A DNA stretch of 12,500 nt. Source: Chrysomallon squamiferum (Eukaryota > Mollusca > Gastropoda > Neomphalida > Peltospiridae). The notes below the pieces were generated by a model, which saw only the letters and a program-made list of their open reading frames with translations, made no database searches and was not told the origin of the DNA. Positions 1 through 6,763 of this stretch are shown piece by piece (position 1 is the stretch's first letter; every line of letters begins with the position of its first letter). Location: NCBI GenBank assembly GCA_012295275.1, contig CM022672.1, positions 18,482,394 through 18,494,893 on the forward strand. Reading direction: 5' to 3'. The translations under genes were made by a program, and so were the position numbers.

Positions 1-250
1 GCTTTATGAACGTATTAACGAATTCCGGAACAGTTTTTCGCTTTCACTTATGTTAAACTATGACTGTCTACTGTAATCTTATTTAAAATAAATGTATAAA
101 CACTTGAACTGCATTTTTTTTTTTTTTTTTTACTAAAAGAACAAAACCAACTGAACTTATTCTGAATTCTCTGTTTAGAATAAATGTTGATTTAAAACAT
201 TAGTTACCGTTTTTCAAGTAATGGCTAGTCACGTACTTTCTATAATCAGC
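1..250. other. AT-rich non-coding stretch with a poly(T) tract
   Basis: No convincing gene is visible. The segment has an 18-base T run at 114-131 and two AATAAA hexamers, at about 86-91 and 175-180. These hexamers are expected by chance in DNA this AT-rich, so they are not called as polyadenylation sites. They could mark the 3' UTR of a gene lying to the left, but nothing in the window confirms it. A short open frame of 20 codons follows the T tract (acceptor-like AG at 139-140, stop at about 201) and is not distinguishable from chance. Confidence 0.5.
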
Positions 251-254
251 ATTA

Positions 255-262
255 TGACGTCA
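255..262. promoter_or_regulatory. Full palindromic CRE (TGACGTCA)
   Basis: The octamer TGACGTCA is the complete consensus cAMP response element, bound by CREB/ATF bZIP dimers. It lies 18 bases upstream of an X-box-like motif at 281-294. A second full CRE occurs at 5480-5487. Seeing the consensus is direct; function is inferred. Confidence 0.45.
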
Positions 263-280
263 TAGACGCTTTCTATTTAT

Positions 281-294
281 GTCACCGTAGCAAC
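281..294. promoter_or_regulatory. X-box-like RFX site
   Basis: GTCACCGTAGCAAC has two half-sites, GTCACC and AGCAAC, separated by two bases. It fits the RFX X-box pattern GTHNYY-N2-RRNAAC at every specified position. RFX factors use such sites in promoters of ciliary genes and, paired with a CRE, in other animal promoters. No gene start is recognised immediately beside it, so its target is unknown. Confidence 0.4.
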
Positions 295-317
295 AGATTT
301 TTGTTAGGACGCAGCTC

Positions 318-409
318 TATTCTTACTTCTTTCTTTATTATTATTATTATTTTTTTTTTTTTCCCCCATCTTTTTCTTTCGTTTTTCTTTCATCTTGCTT
401 TACTGTCAG
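318..409 (+). other. Pyrimidine-rich tract ending in a 3' splice-site-like AG
   Basis: A run of T and C, including (TTA)n and T12, leads into CTTTACTGTCAG at 398-409. This is the arrangement of an animal 3' splice site: a long polypyrimidine tract then CAG followed by G. Part of the tract is a simple repeat, which weakens the call. Confidence 0.3.
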
Positions 410-460
410 GAATTTGGAAGATAAAAATGTTATGGATGACGTCTATAAACGTCCATAAAG
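410..460 (+). other. Candidate 51-nt internal exon (unidentified)
   Basis: The segment is bounded by a polypyrimidine tract with CAG at 407-409 and by AAAG|GTAAGC at 457-466, a near-consensus 5' splice site. It is 51 bases long, so inclusion keeps the frame. One frame is open throughout (IWKIKMLWMTSINVHK). A second frame reads NLEDKNVMDDVYKRP and then stops at TAA just before the donor, so as an alternative reading it could be a stop-containing exon. Without splicing, an ATG at 427 would give a 49-codon ORF to 576. No family is recognised. Its open frame joins in phase with the acceptor at 1510, a one-in-three coincidence. Confidence 0.22.
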
Positions 461-606
461 GTAAGCACATTAATTCATTTAACAGAAGTTTTCTTTATCT
501 CTTATTCTCTGAATTGATTGTTTCTACTTATGAGGGAGCGTGGCAAAAAATAAAAAAATGTGTATATTGTATTTAACGTGGTTATTATTTTTATTTTTAT
601 TTTGTA

Positions 607-610
<4 letters not shown>

Positions 611-672
<62 letters not shown>

Positions 673-679
673 TGTGTGT
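611..679. repeat. (TG)n microsatellite
   Basis: About 34 TG units, interrupted once by TT near 669-671. Such tracts can adopt Z-DNA. On the minus strand it reads as a His-Thr repeat, which is an artefact. Confidence 0.97.
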
Positions 680-724
680 TTTAAAATGATACATAAAAGT
701 TACTGGAATAAAATTTCTGTAAAA

Positions 725-1056
725 TAAAAATAGTTTATGAATGTTGACGATAATTATAATAATAATGATAATGATATGATGTTGATGAAAAATGTAATAA
801 CAATAATGACAATGACAATAATGATGACTGTAATAGAAAATATGAAAATATGCATACATACATACACACATACATAATGGATACTGGCATATATATATAT
901 ATATATGTATATGCATACATACATGCGTACACGCATACATATAAACATGCTCACTCGTTCATACGCACAAACGCAGACATAGAAGCATGCATACACGCAC
1001 TCGTTCACTCGTAAACACGTACAAAGTTACAAACGTACACAGGTATATATATATAT

Positions 1057-1106
<50 letters not shown>
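725..1106. repeat. Compound low-complexity block: degenerate (AAT/GAT)n, (CATA)n and (TA)n
   Basis: From 740 to 840 there is a decayed ATA/ATG/ACA trinucleotide repeat. From 851 to 1010 the sequence is a degenerate ATAC/CATG tetranucleotide array, with a short (TA)n at 890-906 and repeated CACTCGTT words near 952 and 998. From 1044 to 1106 it is (TA)n with one GG interruption at 1057-1058. Confidence 0.92.
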
Positions 1107-1108
<2 letters not shown>

Positions 1109-1277
1109 AAAGTCAGATATTCAGAAACAACAAATCTTGATGCTAAAAGAAAATCTTTTGCATCTCACGAAGACTTGGAAAACAGCTGCAAGAAGAGAGA
1201 GTGGTGTTGAAAGAGCTATATCGACTGATCAGGGTCGGTCAGTGAAATCACGTGTAGCTCGGTCTTCAAAGGGTTAA
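1107..1277 (+). other. Unique segment with an open frame (unidentified)
   Basis: Directly after the (TA)n array a frame stays open to a TAA at 1275-1277. The first ATG in the unique part, at 1140, gives 45 hydrophilic, basic residues (start MLKENLLHLTKTWKTAARRE). The Kozak context is weak, with T at -3. A CACGTG E-box lies at 1249-1254. On the minus strand a pyrimidine tract ends in TTCTTGCAG at 1186-1194, an acceptor-like site with no long frame after it. No family is recognised and the ORF may be chance. Confidence 0.15.
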
Positions 1278-1480
1278 CGTCAGATTTATTGACAACTGTC
1301 TGATCTCTCTGTTACTACCAGCACCTGTTACTGCTGCTAACTGCGTGTCTGTGTTTTTAAATAATATTCAGATTTTCTAATTAACCAGATAAAGTTGAAT
1401 GTTGTTTTGTTTTTGTTTTTGTCGAGAAGCTATAATAAAGAATTAAAACAAAAACAGAAGAAGAAGAAGAAAAAGTAGGC
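1278..1480. other. Unique AT-rich sequence, no gene seen
   Basis: Contains a short inverted match between the TTTTTGTTTT run at about 1407-1420 and AAAACAAAAACAG at about 1445-1457, with AATAAA at 1434-1439 in the loop. A small (GAA)n tract follows at 1457-1472. Confidence 0.4.
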
Positions 1481-1491
1481 CATGACACTGT

Positions 1492-1635
1492 TGTTTTTTT
1501 GTGTCTCTAGGCGTATCTCATTCTCTCTCTCAAACACAGCATAGATTTTTCTTTTTAAACGAAAAATTAAGATTCACTTTATTACCTTTTACGTTATTTG
1601 TTAATACATCAGGCGTCGGAAATTCGGCTTTCTGA
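1492..1635 (+). other. Candidate 3' exon with a strong acceptor (unidentified)
   Basis: The sequence TTGTTTTTTTGTGTCTCTAG|G at 1491-1511 is a near-ideal 3' splice site, with TGAC-type branch-point sequence just upstream. After two bases the frame is open for 40 codons (1513-1632), beginning VSHSLSQTQHRFFFLNEKLR, and ends at TGA 1633-1635. The early part overlaps a (CT) run, so composition is biased. No clear polyadenylation signal follows closely. No homology is recognised. Confidence 0.2.
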
Positions 1636-1639
1636 TTGT

Positions 1640-1850
1640 TGTGGTATTATCCAATCTCGTTATCGGTCAAGGTCACTGAGTATTAAATTGATTACTTCCG
1701 GATTATAATGGATATGGCACCGAAGAGAAATTTCTCAGGAGACAAGACAACCTGAACGTTGATTGGCTGAAACAGTTGATTGATGGGATTGGTTGAAGTG
1801 GTTATATCAGTTTTAAATGTTTTAAAATAATTTCACCAATTTGTATAAAA
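1640..1850. promoter_or_regulatory. Possible promoter/enhancer: CCAAT boxes, NR5A/ERR-type site, TATA-like box
   Basis: CCAAT at 1651-1655, inverted CCAAT (ATTGG) at 1762-1766 and 1788-1792, and CCAAT at 1836-1840 make four NF-Y cores in 190 bases. The two inverted boxes are 26 bases apart, within the usual spacing of paired NF-Y sites. TCAAGGTCA at 1667-1675 matches the monomeric NR5A (FTZ-F1/SF-1) or ERR nuclear receptor site exactly. TATAAAA at 1844-1850 lies next to the last CCAAT. The motifs are seen directly; promoter activity is inferred. Confidence 0.25.
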
Positions 1851-2170
1851 TACAAAATTTTCAAAATTAATTAATTCAAAAATATAAGTAAATAATTAAT
1901 CAACTAAATAAACGTTTTAATGTCTCTATCTATCCGTTTATCTACCGTTTTGTTTTTTGTTTTACTTCTGTCTGTCTGTCTCTCTGTCTGTTTGTCAGTC
2001 TTTCTGTCTCTCGTTTTTCTGTCTTAAGTCTTTCGTTCGAGGAAAAAAACTATTCATTATCATATATATATATATTGACACGACAAATATATATTATCAC
2101 TATATACACACACACACACGCAGACACATCCACACACATATTAAATAATAATAATATATATATATATATT
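1851..2170. repeat. AT-rich and pyrimidine-rich low complexity with (CTGT)n, (TA)n and (CA)n
   Basis: From 1857 to 1915 the DNA is almost pure A/T. From 1921 to 2035 it is a degenerate CTGT/CTAT pyrimidine tract. Short (TA)n at 2063-2075 and 2155-2170 and (CA)n at 2105-2119 follow. The frames through it are repeat artefacts. Confidence 0.85.
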
Positions 2171-2475
2171 TTAAATTTGCTAGATTAATGTATTAGGTAA
2201 ATATATGAATCTTTCTCTATTTTCCTATTTCCACTGGTTCGCTACTAAGCTCCACTCTACTCAGCAAACACGGTAAATCAAAATAAGCTGCTGTCACATT
2301 TAACCAGTGATAAATACTTTATGTAAACAGTGTGCACAAAATGGCCGACATATTATGACATTAAGCTCCTTAGATCATGAAATAACCAATAAGATGCTGT
2401 CAGATATCGTCCATAAAATAGAATATTTTTATCATCCAGACTCTTCATCAGAACTGTTTCTGTCGCTGTTGTTGT
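2171..2475. other. Unique non-coding segment
   Basis: No frame of interest. An 8-bp inverted repeat, CACTGGTT at 2232-2239 and AACCAGTG at 2302-2309, encloses 62 bases. AAAATGGC at about 2338-2345 matches the YY1 core (reverse GCCATTTT). Confidence 0.4.
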
Positions 2476-2477
2476 AG

Positions 2478-2478
2478 T

Positions 2479-2526
<48 letters not shown>

Positions 2527-2529
2527 TGA

Positions 2530-2565
<36 letters not shown>

Positions 2566-2638
2566 GTTATTGTTGTTGTTGTTCTTCTCATGGTTGTATT
2601 CTTCACCTCTTATTCCTCCTTCTAATCATCATCATCTT

Positions 2639-2669
<31 letters not shown>

Positions 2670-2738
2670 TTCTTCTTCTTATTATTATTATTATGCCACC
2701 TTTGATAGTCAGTTAAATAAATAATAATAATAATAACA
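2478..2738. repeat. Compound trinucleotide array (ATT)n-(TTG)n-(TTC)n-(ATT)n-(AAT)n
   Basis: (ATT)n spans 2487-2526 and 2530-2565, (TTG)n 2566-2583, (TTC)n about 2634-2680, then (ATT) to 2694 and (AAT) at 2716-2736. Adjacent blocks differ by one base in the unit, the usual sign of mutation followed by slippage. Confidence 0.95.
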
Positions 2739-2739
2739 A

Positions 2740-2885
2740 AATTAAAAAAACAAGAAAAGTAAAAAACAACCAACCCCTCAACAAGAAAAAAAAAAAAAAA
2801 AGAAAAGAAACAAAAAAGCCCTACATTAGTCAGAATCAGGAAATAAAATGAAATTTTTGATTATTTTTTTTCTCTCTCTCTCCCA
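2740..2885. repeat. A-rich low complexity and poly(A)
   Basis: A-rich sequence with an A run at about 2786-2801, then a T8(CT)n tract at 2864-2882. Nothing coding is visible. Confidence 0.8.
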
Positions 2886-3032
2886 GTATGCGTGTACTTC
2901 ATTTTTTCCACTTTCATTCTAAAAATATCGATTTCATTACCACCAACTGTGTAATTATTAATGAATAGTTATTTGCACTGGATAACTGGAATTATGAAAT
3001 AGCGAAAAAGAAGAAGAAAAAAGAAGTATGAC

Positions 3033-3120
3033 AATATACGTATATGTGGATGTGTATGTAAGTATGTACATATGTATGAACGTATGAATGTATGTATGCA
3101 TCTATGTATGTATGTATTGT
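3033..3120. repeat. Degenerate (GTAT)n tetranucleotide array
   Basis: GTAT/GTAC/GAAT tetramers repeat from 3033 to about 3118, interrupted by CGTATGAA and GCATC variants. Confidence 0.85.
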
Positions 3121-3150
3121 TATTCTTTCTTCAGAAACAGAAAGAGAGAT

Positions 3151-3399
<249 letters not shown>

Positions 3400-3705
3400 A
3401 ACACACGAGTGCAAAATATATTAAAAAGTCCTAAAAATTGATAAATCGCTGCCCGTCCACGTAATTTGTCCCATCTTCAACAAGTAAATTATTTTGCTTG
3501 CTATAACAATCGATTTTTTTTTTGTTCAGGAGGCAAAACAGCGGAGGTCAGCGACTCGCCTAATCCCGCCTACCAAATTGATTGCTGTGTGTATTTGCTT
3601 TATTTGCAATATCAGAGCACCCCGCGCTGCGCCCGTGATCATATTAATCTCACAAGTCTAAGCCTTTCATCTGGCGTCTTCCTCTCTCGCTGGACTTTTT
3701 GACAG
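3400..3705 (+). other. GC-richer unique island with a second acceptor-like site
   Basis: After the (AG)n array the sequence becomes complex and less AT-rich. CGATTTTTTTTTTGTTCAG|G at 3511-3530 is a good 3' splice-site match. From there one frame (codons starting 3532) stays open to TGA at 3700-3702 and reads GKTAEVSDSPNPAYQIDCCV at its start. The same frame reopens at once into the 3706 segment, so only one stop codon interrupts it from about 3466 to 3876. On the minus strand AATAAA lies at 3599-3604. No homology is recognised. Confidence 0.2.
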
Positions 3706-3876
3706 GTTCCTCCTGATATATATATATATACCGTCAACAGACTGGATGTTCTAAAAGCCCTAGCGAGGCAGCGGAGGGATCGGAGTATACTGCCGAACAG
3801 AAAAACGCGGCAGTTTTGTACGATGTATGATAATTGTCTGGGATTGATTAAACGTGCAGATAAAGAGGGAAAATGA
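3706..3876 (+). other. Candidate terminal exon, prohormone-like C-terminus (unidentified)
   Basis: The acceptor GGACTTTTTGACAG|G (AG at 3704-3705) follows a pyrimidine-rich stretch. From 3706 the frame is open in phase 0 for 56 codons to TGA 3874-3876. The peptide is basic and polar. It has an Arg-Arg pair at residues 23-24, Arg-Lys at 32-33 and Lys-Arg at 49-50, and a C-x5-C motif at residues 38-44 (QFCTMYDNCLGLIKR). It ends EGK. Dibasic sites around a two-cysteine core are typical of neuropeptide precursors, though the core matches no family I can name. Points against: residues 4-8 come from a (TA)n tract, the opposite strand is also open for 80 codons, and no AATAAA follows within 200 bases. 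Confidence 0.25.
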
Positions 3877-4103
3877 CGCACTGCGAGAGGTTTATTTGGT
3901 TCCTTTAAGTACTTTAAGGCGATGCTAATGTATTTTAATTACTTAGCATTTCCCCGTGTCTGATTCTCAATCACTGTCTTTCTTTCTTATTTTTTTTTTC
4001 TTCCTCTTTCTACATAGTGTTTATTTTCTGTTAAATTTGATGAATTGTTTGTGTTATTCATTTCAAGTTTGAGTTTAATGCAGTAGAAAACAACTGCAGA
4101 TAT
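3877..4103. other. Unique non-coding segment
   Basis: No sustained frame. It contains a T/C-rich tract at 3977-4012 and ordinary AT-rich sequence. Confidence 0.4.
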
Positions 4104-4308
<205 letters not shown>

Positions 4309-4672
4309 GATGTAGATGTATATCTGCATATGTAGATATAAGTGTGAATATGGTTATGAGTATATAGGTTCATGTATATGTTTTTGGTATATGTATATAT
4401 CTATCTCATATCCAACCATCTACTTCATTGCTGAAATTGTTAGAATTCAAAGTCCATCTGTTTAAAACACACAATCATTAGTTTGATATTACGACAAACT
4501 TCTTAACAAATGAAATCATTAACTCGTTCTGTAGACTTCTCAACAAAGTATTTCTCTGTGTGTGCGTCAGTCTAATCTAAAAACATCTATTACTGAGAGA
4601 GAGACATCGAAAAATCACTTCGCTATGAAATTATTCATAGAAATGCCTAATGTCTGTTGTTTCGAAATACGT
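4309..4672. other. Unique segment after the compound repeat
   Basis: Decayed TATG/TAGATG sequence to about 4410, then unique sequence without a frame of interest. A 7-bp hairpin, CTATGAA and TTCATAG with a 4-base loop, lies at 4623-4640. Confidence 0.4.
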
Positions 4673-4673
4673 T
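4615..4673 (-). other. Minus-strand acceptor-like site with a short open frame
   Basis: Read on the minus strand, a pyrimidine-rich region of more than 150 bases (about 4840 down to 4680) ends in CATTTCATCTCTGCAG|A, with AG at 4675-4674. A TTAAC branch-point-like word lies about 35 bases upstream. The longest frame after it has 18 codons (RISKQQTLGISMNNFIAK) and ends at 4615. The splice signal is strong but the exon is very short and unrecognised. Confidence 0.18.
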
Positions 4674-4679
4674 CTGCAG

Positions 4680-4915
4680 AGATGAAATGGAAAACAAAAG
4701 CGTTAAAAAGTTGGAGAAAAAAGTGAAGAAGAAGAAAAAGAAAATTAAGAGGAATAATGAGAAGATAATGATCATGTTAAAGAAGAAAAATATAAGAGAA
4801 GAAGAAAATGAAGAAAAAATAATAGTCAAGGAAAAGGAAATACAAAAGTAGTGTTATAGAAATAAAGAAAAAAAAAAAGAAAAGAAAAAAGAAGAAAAAA
4901 GAATGCAACAAAGAA
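4680..4915. repeat. Purine-rich (GAA/AAAAG) low complexity
   Basis: Strongly strand-asymmetric A/G-rich sequence made of AAG, GAA and AAAAAG words. The Lys/Glu frame starting at the ATG near 4687 (54 codons) reads as a coiled coil only because of this composition and is not called a gene. Confidence 0.8.
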
Positions 4916-5185
4916 ATGAAAATATACTCAAAAATATAAATAAATTGAAGCTGACGTGCACTCTAGAATTTCCTGAAGCGAGATGAATGTTGTCATTTAC
5001 GAGACACTATTAATGACGTCGTGAATAATTATAAACGTCCGTATATCGACTTTCACTAACGTTTTGCAGTATTTGGTAAAACAGATGTTATAGAAGTCTC
5101 AGATAAGTTATAATGTGATTGATTTTCTCTGCTCTGTCTCTCTCCGAATTTCCTGACTTGTCCACTGAAATTTGATGTTGTATTA
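4916..5185. other. Unique AT-rich segment
   Basis: No gene seen. TGACGTCG at about 5015-5022 is one base off a CRE. The words ATGACGTC and ATAAACGTCC here also occur, closer together, at 433-452. Confidence 0.4.
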
Positions 5186-5395
5186 TTGTTATTACTATGG
5201 TTGTTGTTGTTGTTGTTGTCGTATTCCATTTTTTTGTTCTTGTTCTTACTAATTCTCCATCTGTGTTTTCTTTTCTACTTGTCTTCCTATACATCATTTT
5301 TGTTCATCATCTTCATTATCATCTTCTTCTTCTTCTTCTTGTTCTTCTTCTTCTTCTTCTTCTTATTATTATTATTATTATCATTATTATTACTA
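5186..5395. repeat. (TTG)n, pyrimidine-rich and (TTC)n-(ATT)n low complexity
   Basis: (TTG)n at 5200-5219, T/C-rich sequence to 5320, (TTC)n at 5322-5364 and (ATT)n at 5365-5390. The overlapping Leu/Phe/Val-rich frames are repeat translations. Confidence 0.9.
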
Positions 5396-5479
5396 TCTCT
5401 CACCTTTCAAAATGATGGGACGTCATTCATGACTGAATAACCCTTTGACATAGGGCTTTGCTACGAGTTCGGCGTGGGG

Positions 5480-5487
5480 TGACGTCA
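5480..5487. promoter_or_regulatory. Full palindromic CRE (TGACGTCA)
   Basis: A second exact CREB/ATF consensus, 12 bases upstream of an ATG at 5500 with A at -3. It opens the GC-richer island 5450-5760. Confidence 0.45.
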
Positions 5488-5499
5488 TTAAAATTAACA

Positions 5500-5553
5500 A
5501 TGTCGTCGTTCGTCAACTCACTGTTCGCTTTTGACCGTTACATCCAGCTTTAG
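5500..5553 (+). other. 17-codon small ORF resembling a Hox N-terminus
   Basis: The ATG at 5500 has A at -3 and starts a 17-codon frame, MSSFVNSLFAFDRYIQL, ending at TAG 5551-5553. Many animal Hox proteins begin MSSYFVNS, so the first residues look similar. The frame then stops, and no YPWM motif or homeodomain occurs in the window, so this is probably coincidence or a short upstream ORF. Confidence 0.12.
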
Positions 5554-5752
5554 TGTTGTAAGCGCCGCCCTGTCTTGTTCGTCTGGCCTCTGCAGCCACA
5601 TTTCATTACAACCTGTCATGTGTTCTGTCCTGCAGATGTCAGAGTTCGTAACTTGTCATGTTAGGATCATGTTTAATGATGTTTTGGTTGTCAGTGAGCC
5701 TGACATGTCACAGACATGTATTACCGACTCCATGTTATTAAAATAACACCGT
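5554..5752 (+). other. Island with two CTGCAG acceptor-like sites and a 36-codon ORF
   Basis: CTGGCCTCTGCAG (AG 5594-5595) and TGTTCTGTCCTGCAG (AG 5634-5635) are both good 3' splice-site matches. Directly after the second, ATG at 5636 opens 36 codons (MSEFVTCHVRIMFNDVLVVS first) to TAA 5744-5746. A GTGAGC donor-like word at 5694 would limit an internal exon to 58 bases. No family is recognised. Confidence 0.15.
5614..5721. promoter_or_regulatory. Cluster of TGTCA motifs with a p53-like element
   Basis: TGTCA/TGACA occurs at 5614, 5637, 5654, 5689, 5701 and 5706, six in under 100 bases. This is the core bound by TALE homeodomain factors (MEIS, PKNOX, TGIF). At 5701-5721 the palindrome TGACATGTCA, one spacer base and AGACATGTAT form two p53-family half-sites (RRRCWWGYYY), matching 17 of 20 positions. 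CATGT occurs six times between 5617 and 5735. Binding is inferred. Confidence 0.3.
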
Positions 5753-6040
5753 CTGGACTTAATCGTAACAACTGTACGACTGAAGTCAAAAATATCCAGA
5801 GGCAGTTATCATGAAGCTTTTAATAATCCGTGTGTGTATTTGTGTTCCATTCTTTTACAAAAAAACTTTTTTCAACAGAAAAAAAAAAAAAAAAAAAATA
5901 ATAATAATGGTAAAACTGCTATATACAAAACTGTGGATCACGTCATTTTACACGATATGATTTTTAGAAATGGTTATTTTATTAATAGCTAGTTACTCTT
6001 ATAGCATTCAGTAATTTTCATCTCATCTTTAGACATGTTA
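5753..6040. other. Unique AT-rich sequence with poly(A)
   Basis: A 20-base A run at 5879-5898 followed by (ATA)n to 5907. No gene or RNA is visible. Confidence 0.5.
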
Positions 6041-6157
6041 TCAGGTTGTTAATTCATTTAATATTTCTTTTTACCTTTTAAAATATCTGTTAACTTTAAA
6101 TGCCCATACGTATTTATACTGTGGTTGTATTTCACAAAGGTAGTGTTTGTGTTTTGA

Positions 6158-6666
6158 GTTTCATACATTTAAAACGTATAATTTTATCATTTAATTGCTG
6201 CTGTAGTTTTTAATACATTTAGCCTAATTTAATTACATTCATTGTATATTCAACATGTCAGATTTTGCTAAGATAAACTCATATTCGTCGGTGTTAAAGT
6301 TTCATGAATTTAATACAGTTATCTTTGTCATCTAATTGCTGTAGTAGCTTCTAAAGCATTTAACCTCGTTTAATGACATTTATTTCACATTCAGTATTGT
6401 CAGATTTTGCTAAGATGCCCTCATATTCTTCGGTTTTAACGTTCATTCGTTTAATACAGATATCTTTGTCATCTAATTGTTGTAGTAGTTTCTAAAGCAT
6501 TTAGCCTCGTTGAATGACATTCATTTCACATTCAGTATGTCAGATTTTGCTAAGATACTCTCAAATTCATTTCTTTCAAAGTTCACAGACACGTTTGTCA
6601 CAGTAGTTTCTAATGTATTTCACATCACTTAATGACATCCATTTCACATGGCATCTTTAACTCAGA
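6158..6666. repeat. Diverged tandem repeat, unit about 141 bp, 3.6 copies
   Basis: Copies start at 6158, 6299, 6441 and 6581 (lengths 141, 142, 140 and a partial of about 86). The word TGTCAGATTTTGCTAAGAT occurs exactly at 6256, 6398 and 6538. Copies 2 and 3 agree at about 85 percent of positions by eye; copy 1 is more diverged and copy 4 has lost about 15 bases or more. Upstream sequence from about 6045 may be an even older copy. Each full unit contains TGACAT or TTACAT and ATGTCA or TTGTCA words. No coding frame is conserved across units. Confidence 0.85.
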
Positions 6667-6763
6667 CACACCCACGATCTTCGCTTGCGATATATATCAT
6701 GTCTAGGGTTGTTTGTTTTTTGTCTTTTTCTTCTTTTTTTTTTCCTCTATGATATTCCATTAA
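6667..6763. other. Pyrimidine-rich spacer before the 6764 ORF
   Basis: Holds a T/C tract at 6711-6748 that could serve as a polypyrimidine tract for acceptors at 6780 or 6828. Confidence 0.3.

Noticed and set aside
524-1277. Overlapping reading frames on both strands with His-Thr, Tyr-Ile and Tyr-Val-Cys runs
   Set aside because: They translate (TG)n, (CATA)n and (TA)n repeats, and most lack an ATG at the start.
1919-2025. Hydrophobic ORF starting MSLSIRLSTVLFFVLLLSV
   Set aside because: It is the translation of the degenerate (CTGT)n pyrimidine tract.
3639-3881. 80-codon minus-strand frame opposite the 3706-3876 segment
   Set aside because: It begins with GTG rather than ATG and looks less protein-like than the plus frame. 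It is kept only as a caution against the plus call.
4647-4851. Lys/Glu-rich coiled-coil-like protein on + and Phe-rich protein on -
   Set aside because: Purine-rich low complexity explains both.
5186-5440. Leu/Phe- or Val-rich membrane-like proteins
   Set aside because: Produced by (TTG)n, (TTC)n and (ATT)n in different frames.
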